DNA of 64,000 bases from Hermatobates lingyangjiaoensis (GCA_026182355.1 JAPFBL010001617.1:9053001-9117000); one strand, 5' to 3'. Positions 1 to 11,640 are shown, numbered from the stretch's first letter. Notes: a model not told the origin generated them from the sequence alone. Numbers and translations: made by a program.

Positions 1-120
1 TCACCAGATGTGTCGTGCATCTAGTCGTAACACTCTGACGAAGACCGCTTGTTACGGTTGAAAGATCTTAGTCTTGCTTTCCCATTTCATTTGTGGTTTG
101 ATCATTGATATATCTATATA
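1..120 (+). repeat. Penelope-associated terminal cassette, family P1 (cut by window edge)
   Basis: This is the forward-strand copy of a repeat found again at 2.8, 3.1, 3.4, 17.5, 17.9, 20.9 and 57.3 kb. Its core at 35-63 is CTGACGA, then the short hairpin GACCG/CGGTT, then GAAA. It continues into a T-rich stretch and ends near CATTGATATA next to TA-rich DNA. The core resembles a hammerhead ribozyme (see findings). The assignment to Penelope-like elements rests on the nearby Penelope protein relics at 3.6-6.4 kb and is an inference. Confidence 0.7.
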
Positions 121-1399
121 AGTATAAAACTCTGATCTTCTTGTTTTGAAAAGAGGAATGCCTGTTAATTCTCGTTTATGACAAATTATTCAAATAAACA
201 TTAAAGAAAACAGTGAGTAATGTATTACTTTGCAAATAATGACATTAAAATGAACGTAGAGTGAAAAATAAATTCTCTCAACATAAGTCAAGTAAAATTA
301 ATGAATTTAGATGCAAAATTTATTTATGTTATAGAATAAACCTGACCAGTTTTTCTACGAAAGATCTAAGTCCCATTTTTGGAAATCTTATTGTTCTTTA
401 GACGATGTTTTTTTTTATTTCACGTATTTACTATTAATTCTTGTTAGACATATATATAAAACAAATTTTCTCAGGAATCTGTCAGTTTTCCTGGTTCAAA
501 TCAATCTTTCAAAGCCAACGTTTTGATTTAACAATCATATTTGGAACTGAAACATTATAAATATATATGCAATTCCGAAAGTATATATAATAAATTATTA
601 CGTTAGAGGTTTAAAATAAATAATTTTATGAATACAAACGAACACAAATGTCAGCTTAAATACGATTGTTCTAAGGTAATGTTATAAAAATACATTCCTT
701 TCATTAATGTAATTTTATGTTGGGTAAAATAAATGGTGTATTTCAATTTACAGGTTTTGTTATTTTTAAATATACTTAATTGTCTCTATACCTTGAATTG
801 ATGTTTCATTTATTTAAATAAATGACATTTTTAATTAATTAAAAATTTTATTGTAATAAAATTAATGATTTTTTTTAAATGAGGTTTAGTTTTATTAAAT
901 ATACTTATTGTGTATACATCTTGATTCATGACAAGAATACTATATCAAATGTTTAGATCATATAAGAATCTTTGTTTTCATGGCTTAATAACAAGAAATA
1001 GCAATAACAGTTATTCCTGTGAATCACATTCAGTGATTGTATATTAATTATTAACTGTCGCTATAATTTCTTAACACTAATGACACAAGGTGTCATGGGT
1101 CGTTTAGTGTATATATGTACTGGAGGAATTCAGTCACACCATATAATTAACATCACATGTCAGAATGCTTTGATAATATTTCCCCAAGTTTTATTATTTC
1201 CTGGTTATATAACTAATTGCCTTCTCTTGGGCTCCTGAAGAGAAGTGGAAATGTGGTTTCCACACTGGAGGCATGTGTCATTACTCTTTATGTGTAACTT
1301 AAATTTAGTAAAAGATAAAGGATTTCTGTTTTTAAATTGTAGTTAATTTGAAAGCAGCTATATAAAATATTCTTTAATGGGGTATTTTTTAATTTTTAG
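121..1399. other. Intron or upstream sequence of the ORP gene, no gene seen
   Basis: AT-rich DNA with stop codons in all frames. The first recognisable ORP exon begins at 1400 with a split codon, so this stretch is intronic. I looked here for the preceding ORP exon and did not find one; it must lie upstream of the window. Confidence 0.6.
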
Positions 1400-4300
1400 A
1401 TCAATTTTAACTCTTCCATGGATTGAACTGGGTGGTATAGTCAAAATTAATTGTGAAGAAACGGGATATAGTGCGTCTATTCAATTTATTACTAAGCCTT
1501 TCTATGGTGGAAAGAGACATAGAATTTGTGGAGAGGTATTTGCACCAAATGAAAAGAAACCTTTCCTAACGATAACAGGTGAATGGAATGGTGTAATGGA
1601 GTCTAAATGGGCTGATGGGGTAATTCTATTTCTTTGTTAATTTTATTTATACAGTTCTATACTTTGTTCTGTATCCGTCTAGTTTAAAAAGTAAAATAAC
1701 ATAACCACTTGTGCTTACTGATGACAATTAGGTCATGTCAGTTATTTTAATTGTTTGTATTTATAATAATAGTAATTAACTCTAAATTCGTAAATTAATT
1801 AACTACTCTTATAATTTTACTCCGATTTGTTAAACAAAATTTGCAACACAATTTAGGGACTGTTTTTTCATTGCTAAGACAAAAAGACTAGAAGTTTATA
1901 CTTAAGTAATATTTCATAAACCTAAATAGATATACGAAAATAGAATAAAAAGTATTATTTTAATAAAAATTAGAAAATAATAGAGTATTTAGAGATACTT
2001 CTTAGTTAGAGTATTTAATTCACCTTCTTATATATTTCTTTCCTCAGAAAAGTGAAATATTTGCTGACGTAAACAGATTGCCCATTATCAAGAAAAAAGT
2101 CCGTCCAGTTGAACTACAATTACCTAATGAGTCTCGTCGGTTATGGAAAGATGTTACAGCTGGTCTTAGGTAAGTGATTTTCTGAGTTAATTTTTTCGTT
2201 TATCCCAGTGAAATATTAGATCTATTAATATTTTTCGGGAACATAATTTTCATGTGGATAAGAGGATTAAGCTCTACATTAAACCCTGATAAAGAATGTG
2301 ATAGTACAATTTTTTAATTGAATGCTTATAGTTTTTGTATACCGAAGTGTATGTGCTGCACATTTTTTTTTTATCTTTCTTATAAATGTGAAGCACTGTG
2401 TTGTGCCCTTCATTGTTGTTATAATTTACCTTGTTCTGTAGTTCCACGTCTCTTCATCAAATTGGTTTGAAAATATTTTTTATTATAGTTTCATTCAACA
2501 TTCATATTTCACAAGTATGAAATGTGCAGTACTATTTCTCCTTTTACTCCTTGCACTATTAATCAAGCTCTTTCCTTTTAAAGAGTACGATGAAAAAATA
2601 TTTCTTTAACTGCAATGTACTAGAATTTATAAGAAAAATATAGTAATCATGAAAAAATTCGATCTCAAGATTTTGAGGGTTTACATGTTTTGAAGTTGCC
2701 AAAATCCTTTTTTGACATTTTTTCAGTTATATCTGTGCCTGGGTATATACCGGTATATTATATATAAATGATCAAACCACAATATGAAAAGAGAAAAAAG
2801 ACCGTAAACAAGCGAGGGAGAAAAGATCTTTCAACCGTAACAAGCGGTCTTCGTCAGAATTCAAAACTCAACAGAAACACTAGATGCAGAAACATCCTAT
2901 GAGTGGTTGAGAGGAGTGGGAGGGATGAGTGGTATTTTAAAAGGGTGTAAGTGCAGGAAAGGACAAATGTCCAGAGAGGGATGTTTGAGAAAACAAAGGA
3001 GTAGTGTAAGAAAGAGTATATATATATATAAATAAAAAGATTTCACATAAACACGTGAAATAACAATCAATGATCAAACCACAATAAGAAAATGGGAAAA
3101 CAAGACTAAGATCTTTCAACCGTAACAAGCGGTCTTCGTCAGAATCAAAAACCCAACTGAAACACTAGATGCAGAGAACATCTGGTGAGGGGTTGAGAAG
3201 AGTGGGAGGGAAGAGTGGTATTTTAAAAGGGTGAAAGCACAGGAAAGGACTAATGTACAGAAAGGGATGTTTGGGGACATTAGTCCTTTCCTGCGCTTTC
3301 ACCCTTTTAAAATACCACTCTTCCCTCCCACTCTTCTCAACTCCTCACCAGATGTTCTCTGCATCTAGTGTTTCAGTTGGGTTTTTGATTCTGACGAAGA
3401 CCGCTTGTTACGGTTGAAAGATCTTAGTCTTGTTTTCCCATTTCTTATTGTGGTTTGATCATTGATATATATATATATATATATATGTAAATTTTGGTAG
3501 CAGTCCTTCCTGTATACATACATTGTTAAAAATTAGACCAAATTTAGCTGTAACTTGCTTTTTTATAACTTTCTCGTGAAACTTATGAAAAAGCAAGTTT
3601 CAGCTAAATTTGGTCTAATTTCAAACAGACATAAAAAGCGCTATCAGTTACAAATAAGAATTACAATAGAAATTTTTACAATAGGTTGGTAAGAAAACTT
3701 AGAAAAGCATGAAATTTGAAAACACAAAAAATTAATATTACATTAAAGATTATTTTACAAGAAAACTTATCTGTGGATTTTAACAAAAACTATCTAGTTT
3801 GAATCAACACCTGACACTGAACTGAAAATAAAGCAAGGCAACCAAATTTCACCAGACAACCAAAAAGTTGCTAAAACAATTTTGGATCGATCAACAATGT
3901 TTAACTTGACATTCCCGAATAAATACAATTAAAATTTGAAATGTCACTTCTATATTTAATGGATGACTGGTCCTTACTAATGTATAACACTTCCAGAGTT
4001 TTCCTTCTCTGTTCATCCATTCCTTTGGCTATTATTTTTATTTCATTAAAATCAAAATTATGGCCTTCATTAATACTATGTGCTGCTAATGGAGTATCAT
4101 TAATTTCTTTTTTCTTTGAACATACTTCTATGACTTTTTTCACCATATTCTTAACGAAATTTAATTTCTTGTTCATAGGATGGGAAGAATAATAATTCAG
4201 TATTGTTCCAGCACTGGTAGGTTTTGTGTAAGGGTTCAACGGGATAGGATTGAACCACATATTGCCATCACAAAACAGAAATTCTTAGCCATTCTAAATC

Positions 4301-7300
4301 TTATTTGTGAATCCCGATACTTTATAATGGCCCAATCGGTTAAAATATTACCATTTTCTCCTCTTATAACTTTTATATCGAGGAATGTGAGAATGCCATC
4401 TTTTTCTCTCTTACATGTGAATTTAAGTTGAGTATGATATGAATTAAATACATTCAAAACATTATATAATTCTCTTTTTTCAATATAAACAATTACGTTA
4501 TTGAAAATTGTTATTTTTCAATAACAATTAAAAACAAATCATTGACATAGAGTTTCATGAATTTTACTATTGTGTTTAACTCACTTTTACAATACACACT
4601 TTTACAGTAATTCAACCATTGCTATATTAGCGAAAATCGGTGATATTGGAGAACCCATAGGTAATCCAAACTTTTGTTTATATACGAGTATAACTCCATC
4701 AAATATAAAATATTGGGTTTCACAAATAAGATTTAGAATGTACGTATAAGAATTTCTGTTTTGTGATGCCAATATGTGGTTCAATCTTATCCCATTGCTT
4801 ATTAATTAAATCAAAACCTAAATCAATTGGTACGTTAGTAAAAAGAGATTGAACATGTAGAGAAATAATAATTACATATTCATTTAGTACTTTATTCGTT
4901 AGGCTTCTTTAAATTTTAATGCATTTTTAATATTGAATTCATTAGTGACAACAATATAATTTAGATATTTCTCTACTTATTATGATAGCTCATAAGTTGG
5001 ACTACCTATGAATGAAACAATGGGGCGTAGAGGAACATTTTTTTTATGTAATTTGACTAATCCATATACACTCCGAGCTAATCCAGTATATCATTTCATT
5101 AATATTGCTTGACGAATATTTATCCAATTTATTGAAGAATATTTATAGCAAAAGAAAAGTGAAATCTCTATTTTCTAATATTAATGAAAAGATTCCAAAG
5201 AAATTACAGAGTAATGATATATATGCGATAAAGTGCAAAGACTGTAACAAAGTTTATTATGAAGAAACCAGTCGTTTATTGAAGGAAAGAACTTACCAGC
5301 ACGCATATTCTATAAGGAAAAAGAAAATTACTACCACTGCATTAGCAGCACATACTATTAATGAAGGCCATAATTTTGATTTTAATGAAATAAAATAATA
5401 TCCAGAGAAAGATGAACAGAGAGGGAAAACTCAGGAAATGTTATATATTAGAAAGGACCGGTCATCCGTTAATTATAGAAGAGACATTTCAAATTTAAAT
5501 AGTATTGATTCGGAAGTGTTAAGTTAAACACCGTTGATCGATCCAAAATTATTTTAGTGACTTTTTGGTTCTCTGGTGAAATTTGGTTGCCTTACTTGTG
5601 TTTAGTTGTTGAAATCCACAGACTATTTTTCTGTGTAAAATAATCTCTAATGTAATACTTAGTTTTTCTGTTTCAAAAATTTTATTCTTCTATAAGTTTT
5701 CTTACTAACCTATTGTCGAAATTTGTATTGTAATTTCTAATTTGTAATATATATATAACAAAAAACAATGGACATTTGTCATATCTACTTTACAATCATC
5801 ATAACAAATTCAAAAAACTTACTTACTCAAGGCTAGTTCTAATACCGAACTAACAAAACCGTTATCTGTCATTGCATGTGCTGCTACCCAGCGACATTTA
5901 TTGAAAACACTGTTTTTTATATTACAATTAATCTATGGCAATATAAACTAAGATAACATTGCAACATTAACTATTTATAGTGGAACTATAAATCCTACTT
6001 AAAAATAATCAGTATTGGTTTTTTTATTGCAAGTATTGTTATATTTTTTATATGTATCATTTCTTTTATCAATCTTTTATTGTATGAAGTTTCATTATCT
6101 AAAATGGTTGGATTTTCAAACTGAAACGTGTGTTGATTTTTAATTGCGTGAGAAGCTAAGGAACAAAACATTTTTTTATTTTTAAAATTTGATTTGTGTA
6201 ACGCTAATCTATCCTTTAGATATTGTTTGGTTTGACCTATGTATAAATTATTACAATTATTGCAAGGAATAGAATATATTATATTGCTTTTAATTAGTTT
6301 GTTGATAAGTGATTTAGCGTTAGTAAAAATGCATGTATTTAATTTTTTCTTTACTTTATATGTTATTTTAAAGTTAGCTTCCTTAAGTATTTCTCCAATT
6401 TGGGAACGTTCCACTATACATCGTTTGATTGATTAAATTCATATTATACACAAAAGCAGGCCTTATAGTGAACTTGTACGATGTTGCATGGTGGGACAGA
6501 CACTTATTTGGACAAAATGTGTTTTCAAACAATATTCACTTTCGCTGTACTACTAACTCTGTCTTGAAATTTTTGCATTATCATGGAAATTAGAGAAGTA
6601 ATAAACAAAAATACTCAGATGAGTCAAACATTTATTGTATAGCCAGTAAATAAGTTCACTGACAGGTGGCCACCTGGACACAATGTACTCACATTGGAAT
6701 GATACAATCAACAGTTAAGAAACGGTTGGAGTCAAACAAAGCTGCTACTGCTTGAAGCCTTTTTGCATCATACACCACCTCAACTTCGTATGCAAGTAGT
6801 TGAAGAATACATGAAAAGCAAAGTTTATTCCAATAGAACATAAATTTATATGAACATTGCAAAATGATGATTACTATATTTTACTTATAATAATGTTAAA
6901 AATATAATAAGGAAATTAAAGATTGAAAATCTGATATCTTCATCCACTGTGTTGATCTTAGTTCTTAGTTTTCCTAAGAAAATTGAATAGTAGCTATAAA
7001 ATGTATTCATTTTTCATTCACAGAGACATATTTCAATAGTATTGACTGTGCTGAAAAGGAGTAAACATTTTCTTTAAATGTACGGAGGACAAATAAAGTA
7101 GATTTTATTTTCCATCATTTTTTTTAGTGAAATTATGTAATTAGTTCTGAGCAATTTCCATGTTTAATATAATTTGTTATGACTCTGAGAAAATTGGAAA
7201 AAGAAGTTTTTTCTGTTCATTTACACTCTTTCCATTAGGTTAAATAACGTCCCTGCTGCTACTCAAGCAAAAAGTGAGATTGAACAGAGACAGAGATATG

Positions 7301-7748
7301 AAGCTCAAGAACGAAAGCGACTTGGGGTCTCTTGGGAAACAAAGGTATCATGTTTATTTGAATTACTATTGTCAAAGTTATAGCTTGTAGATAATGTAAA
7401 GCCAGGGAGTTTTGAGCCTTTGGTATTTCTGATGTTAAATAAGGATCTAAATTCTTGTATGGTATTTCTAGCCATAACAATTTCTCAGAAATGTTAGTAT
7501 TTTCTTTTAAATAATCATAGTAAACATTAGCATTTACTATAATAAATGGGTATGTATTTTATAAATTCTTATTTTTTTTATTTTTTGATAATAAAGTAAA
7601 ATAAGTTAGTTTAATTTTTCTTTACTTGTATATTTGAATGTTTGAGTAATTGATTTTTTTGGTTTTTTAGCTCTTCCACCCTATTGATGCAGAGAGGTGG
7701 TTGTTCAACAGACCTCTCAGTGATAGAATAAATATCGTTACTGATTGA
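1400..7748 (+). CDS. OSBPL9: Oxysterol-binding protein-related protein, ORP9-type, C-terminal exons
   Basis: Four exons are visible: 1400-1619, 2048-2169, 7239-7344 and 7671-7748, ending in TGA, all with GT-AG introns and compatible phases. They encode about 174 residues: the end of the sterol/phospholipid-binding ORD barrel ([31 protein letters not shown]), then [18 protein letters not shown], a charged helix ([15 protein letters not shown]) and WETKLF near the end. The order and wording match the ORP9/10/11 branch; GEWNGVM and LPIIKKKVR favour ORP9. Members of this branch exchange phosphatidylserine or sterol for PI4P at ER-Golgi/endosome contacts. The PH domain and most of the ORD lie upstream of the window. 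The tail after WLFNRPL is divergent from what I know of vertebrate ORP9. Intron 3 (2170-7238) is filled with Penelope debris. The family is certain; the ORP9 paralogue call is likely. Confidence 0.92.
2636..2760 (+). repeat. Family B interspersed repeat, 5' fragment
   Basis: It begins like the other family B copies (ATCATGAAAAAATTCGATCT), continues into the TTTACATGTTTTGA block and ends at the place where other copies carry a TG microsatellite. It lies in ORP intron 3 and directly abuts the P1 cassettes. No coding potential. Confidence 0.6.
2761..3480. repeat. Three P1 cassettes, two forming a ~200-bp-arm palindrome
   Basis: A minus-strand copy occupies about 2768-3020 (core 2829-2857). A second minus-strand copy occupies about 3040-3270 (core 3114-3142) and is followed at once by a plus-strand copy at about 3277-3470 (core 3391-3419). 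The last two make a nearly perfect palindrome centred near 3273. Each copy carries the same order: a small TTTCACGTG/GTGAAA hairpin, the CTGACGA-GAAA core, and an ATCTAGTGTTTCAGTTGGG block. The cluster ends in (TA)n. Confidence 0.75.
3531..3620. repeat. Long hairpin with ~33-bp arms
   Basis: The left arm begins AATTAGACCAAATTTAGCTG and its near-exact reverse complement ends at 3620, leaving a loop of about 25 nt. A related single arm occurs near 57004-57050 next to another cassette family, so this is probably the inverted terminal part of a further Penelope-type repeat rather than a host structure. Confidence 0.65.
3640..5098 (-). mobile_element. Penelope-like retroelement A, rearranged RT plus endonuclease relic
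   Basis: Read on the minus strand from about 5095, broken frames encode Penelope reverse transcriptase blocks: [47 protein letters not shown] (the YVDD box with the first Asp changed to Asn), FLDIKVIR and [15 protein letters not shown]. The last block runs straight into the GIY-YIG endonuclease tail ([18 protein letters not shown]), so the linker and the front of the endonuclease are deleted. About 95 bp at 4238-4330 is inserted in reverse orientation and duplicates 4705-4795. 3640-3900 is the 3' untranslated part, repeated inverted at 5505-5757. Several frameshifts; not functional. Confidence 0.85.
5099..5757 (+). mobile_element. Penelope-like retroelement B, GIY-YIG endonuclease end
   Basis: An open frame at 5105-5398 encodes the linker and GIY-YIG endonuclease of a Penelope-like element: [17 protein letters not shown], then [18 protein letters not shown], then a stop; the frame goes on beyond it ([13 protein letters not shown]). 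The Cys pair IKCKDC is typical of the Penelope version of the domain. The usual YIG is degraded to YYE, so the nuclease is probably dead. It lies opposed to element A; their 3' ends (3640-3900 and 5505-5757) are inverted copies. Confidence 0.8.
5995..6414 (-). mobile_element. Penelope-like retroelement C, GIY-YIG endonuclease fragment
   Basis: An uninterrupted minus-strand frame of 139 residues ends a different Penelope lineage. Residues about 45-65 read [18 protein letters not shown], with IYSIPC, the CxxC pair and an intact YIG, followed by [27 protein letters not shown] and a helical tail ([12 protein letters not shown]). No reverse transcriptase precedes it, so it is 5'-truncated, as Penelope copies often are. 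It is distinct in sequence from A and B and better preserved. Confidence 0.82.
6440..7238. other. Remainder of ORP intron 3, nothing coding
   Basis: AT-rich intronic DNA before the exon at 7239. A short stretch near 6565-6610 (TTGAAATTTTTGCATTATCA) matches the interior of family B repeats at 38.3 and 39.57 kb, so part of this is a decayed family B copy. Confidence 0.45.
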
Positions 7749-9200
7749 TAGTAATAGGTTTCCTAAAATATAATTTTTTGATCTTAATTGAAATTCAAAA
7801 TTTAACAAAGCAAGTATTAACCTTGAAAAATTATGTCGACATGTTTTGTACCAAATAATAAAAAAATCATCCGTCTGGTCACAACTGTCTTAAGTCATTT
7901 CATAGTAGCCAATGTTTTACGACATTTTTGATTATAAACATTTATATTAATGTAGTTTTTTTAAATTGTTATTTCTATCATATGTTATGATTTACATGTG
8001 AACTATATTTTATGTGTCAAAGACACACCTTCGACTGTACATGGTTTTCTTTGTAAATGCTCATATGTAATATATATGTTATTCTGTACAGTTTATTTAT
8101 TTGATAAATATATTGAAACCTGTGAAAGTTATGAATATATGGATTGAAAAGATTTTCATATCAAATGTGATATAAATTCTTTCTGTTGATTTCTTTATAC
8201 ATGTGAACATGTTCTCAGTTAAGTTATGTTTTGGTAATACTTTACCTATGAATTTTGTTGTATTTTTATGGTGATTTACATTTGTTCCTTATTGCAAAGG
8301 ACTTCAATATCTCTTATGGTATTGTTTTCAAATGCAATACAGATTAATAATCACTTTGTGATACCAAAGATTTTATTTATTTACGGTAAGAAGAGACTTT
8401 AATATTGTAAAAAAAATATTCCTTTATGCTTGTTACCGAATTCCATTAAATATTTTATGAATTCTACTTATTGGATCTGTCTGTCTTATTGGATCTCATT
8501 AATTGTGTTTTTAAAAGAATTAAGTCTTGTTTATAGTTCATTACAGAGGCAGTGCATGAAACATCAGTCAATATTTTTTTCATTCAAAATTTTTAGTGCA
8601 CTGATTAGATTAAATCGTCATTGACACTAAAGTTTAGACTGTTAGTTTGGCATTCCTTAGTTTGGTGGAAGAGTTGTTTCATTGATTTTATAATTACGAA
8701 ATGTTTATACCTTCAGTGGGTTTGATATTTATGTCTTGTATATAAGCACTGAATGAGTTAACTGATTTAATAATTTATGTGCCTTGACAGTTTCTCATTC
8801 ATGCGTGAAAACCTTGTATATATCTTATTGTTTTTTCTCGACTCCAAGAGTTTGCATTATTCCCTTATAAATAAACTAATGATATCAACAATTTCTTTTT
8901 AATATCCTGAGGACGAATGAAAAAAGTGCCGAATTTCAATACAGTCAATAACTTTAATAGTTTTTTTAATTGTTGGTAGTTATATGTATATACTGTGATA
9001 AGTCAATGAATAAATTACTGATATTTTTTACCAATTGATAGAGAACTAACCGTTAAATAGAACATACACATCAGAACACAGGGATTAATTTGAGATAAAC
9101 ACAAAAAATAAGGCCAACACAAAGGCGAAAGGTAAGCTCTCTTTATTATTCATGAATTTCGTTATTACCAATATATTATATATTATTATACTTCTAATAT
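7749..9200. other. ORP 3' UTR and intergenic AT-rich DNA
   Basis: The ORP stop codon is at 7746-7748. Several AATAAA-like signals follow but I cannot choose the poly(A) site. No coding frame here resembles a protein and I see no mobile element. Confidence 0.45.
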
Positions 9201-9204
9201 TAAT

Positions 9205-9290
9205 AATCTCTTTATTATCTTTCGGCAAACTTTGTCATCAGTAGTCTTTGTCAACACTCTTCTTGATTTCTAGATGTATTCCGTAAACGT
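9205..9290 (-). repeat. CTGATGA-hairpin-GAAA cassette, divergent family
   Basis: On the minus strand, about 9211-9235 reads CTGATGACAAAGTTTGCC followed by GAAA. CAAA/TTTG can pair as a short stem II. It keeps the framework of the P1 core without sequence identity outside it. It lies near a stretch of TA-rich DNA at 9170-9190, like the other families. Confidence 0.45.
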
Positions 9291-9576
9291 TACATGTTAT
9301 ATAACCATATTTCAACAGTCCCTTTGTACATTCATCATCACCATCGTGAACAAATAATTTTTTTTTTTAAATTATAAACTGAGGTTTTTGTGATTGTCTT
9401 TTTTTATTATAACTATTCTTTAAGTGCTTATTAATATTGATTAATATTTTATTGGAATTAAAAACTGGTATGAGTTCAGTCAGAGGCTACTGCTTGCAAA
9501 CACTTCAAAATTATTGTCAGATATATGGAATGTTTGATTAGACAAGATTAGAAACCAGTTGAGTAAATGTTTGTTA

Positions 9577-10413
9577 TATTGCCGCTTCTCGCTATTCTTC
9601 AAATAGTTAGATAATCAAGTTCCTGAGTAACTTTTTATTGTTGGAGTATTTAATTGTTTATTGTCAAATCTTCACAATTTTATTGTCCATTACGTGTTCA
9701 ATATTTTCAGTACCGTAAAATGTGACGGCGGTTTTATTAACGGTATTTATTAATTACAGGAGAAGCTCATTTCATTAACTTTAGTTTGGGACAAGAAATA
9801 GTTAGGGGAAGAAGCCCACCTTTTTCCCGTATAAAACATTTTTTTAAATCTGGCTAACTTATTCTTGGTTATAACTGTTGACAGCCGTCACTCCTCAGTG
9901 AAAATTTGACTAGCCTAGCCTAGCCTAGTCAAATTTGACTAGCCGTCACTAATCGTGAAGATTTGACTAGCCTAGCCTAGTCAAATTCGACTAGCCGTCA
10001 CTAATCGTGAAGATTTGACTAGCCTAGCCTAGTCAAATTCGACTAGCCGTCACTAATCGTGAAGATTTGACTAGCCTAGCCTAGTCAAATTCGACTAGCC
10101 GTCACTAATCGTGAAGATTTGACTAGCCTAGCCTAGTCAAATTCGACTAGCCGTCACTAATCGTGAAGATTTGACTAGCCTAGCCTAGTCAAATTCGACT
10201 AGCCGTCACTAATCGTGAAGATTTGACTAGCCTAGCCTAGTCAAATTCGACTAGCCGTCACTAATCGTGAAGATTTGACTAGCCTAGCCTAGTCAAATTC
10301 GACTAGCCGTCACTAATCGTGAAGATTTGACCCACTTCTTTAAATACTCCAACAATAAACAGTTACTCAGGAACTTAATTATCTAATTATTTGAAGAATA
10401 GCGAGAAGTGGTA
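9577..10413. mobile_element. Foldback element with internal satellite
   Basis: Inverted arms of about 75 bp bound the element: the left arm from about 9577 contains GCTATTCTTCAAATAGTTAG and TGTTGGAGTATTT, and the right arm at about 10335-10413 carries the reverse complement with a few changes. The interior has about 240 bp of unique DNA, then eight copies of a 52-bp unit. There is no open frame for a transposase, so it is non-autonomous. I cannot fix a target-site duplication. Confidence 0.75.
9903..10345 (+). repeat. 52-bp tandem satellite, about 8 copies
   Basis: The unit is 52 bp and the central copies are almost identical to each other. Each unit contains GACTAGCCTAGCCTAGTC, flanked by AAAT on both sides, and so can fold into a hairpin of about 10 bp with a short loop. 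The other half of each unit reads GACTAGCCGTCACTAATCGT. The homogeneity suggests recent amplification or gene conversion. Confidence 0.95.
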
Positions 10414-10419
10414 ATTTAC

Positions 10420-11640
10420 TGTTGTCTCGTCACTCCTCAGACAGTAAATGTAAATTTGGAATTGTCTTTTCTTGAAGGAAAAAATACTCAAGATATACTA
10501 TTATTAGGTATAAGAGGTGTGTATGTCGATGTTTTCCAGCTCAAAACTTCAACGATTCTAACCAAATAGCTATAACGGTTTTCAAACTTAAAACTATATT
10601 TTTTTCCAAATCTGAATAATTGTTTTAGGTTCTAAATTTCAACCAAGTCAACACAGATAATTGATATGATTAAACTCACTTTTTCTTCTTACAACATCTT
10701 GGAAAAATAATGATTGGATCCCTACTCTGCATAGCAAAATTTATGGAAGTTTATATTTCATATAAAAACATACCCGTGCAAACCAAAAAATAAATACTAA
10801 TGCCTAATACTAAGGCAAAATTTAAGACTCCTAATGTAAAATCATTGTGTTGTATTATAAAGGGCCAATGTTCGGTGCATGTGTGTCCTCTTGTGGAATT
10901 GACACTGCAACCTAACATAAGATAATAAAATACTTCAAATATATAAGCAAACTCCAAACAAGCATATTTTTTATGATGATCTCGTGTGTGATGGAGAGTT
11001 GTCAAACGAGAATGTTTCAAGTCGTTATCAGTGTATGTCATTACTATAAACTGATTGGAAGGTGTTTACTTTCGTCAAGCCTTTTGTCTGTAAAGTTACA
11101 GATTAAATATCTCAACAGAAGCTAGTACATTAGTTTATATTAACTCAATTGATTATCAACGAGTTTATATTATGTTTTCTTATAGTTAAGTGAGCGTAGG
11201 CCGCACCACATTTTAAGATGAATCAAATATGATGACATAAACTCACAGCATTTACTCAAGATTGATTTACAAATTTAATACTTATATGTTCATGATATGT
11301 GTTACATATTCTTTATAAGATTTGCGATGAGACATATATATACGTAGTTTTTTGGAATAATACATTTATTTTTCTTAACTATCTGGTAAGTTGAACATTT
11401 GTTTTTTTTTTTCATTTCATTTATTTTGAAGAGCTTCTAATTATTAAATTTCCTTGACCTTTCTCATGTGACCCTGTGGTATGGACTTTTACCAAGATGA
11501 TCCTATAAAATCTAAAATATTTTATGACTACTAAGTTTACTAACTCCGGGAGGATAAAAACTTTATTGATATTTCTTCAAGTGCACCATTTTTGCTTCAG
11601 TTCCTATAGATCATAATAGATATTAATTTTAAATACAGTT
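10420..11640. other. Intergenic, no gene; one family C2 terminus
   Basis: At about 11150-11215 the sequence ATCAACGAGTTTATATTATG, followed by GAGCGTAGGCCGCACCAC, matches the inverted terminus of family C2 at 59.5 kb. The rest is AT-rich, with frames that look like chance. Confidence 0.5.

Noticed and set aside
9903..10345. CRISPR-like regular array
   Set aside because: Units are contiguous 52-bp tandem repeats without unique spacers, in eukaryotic DNA.
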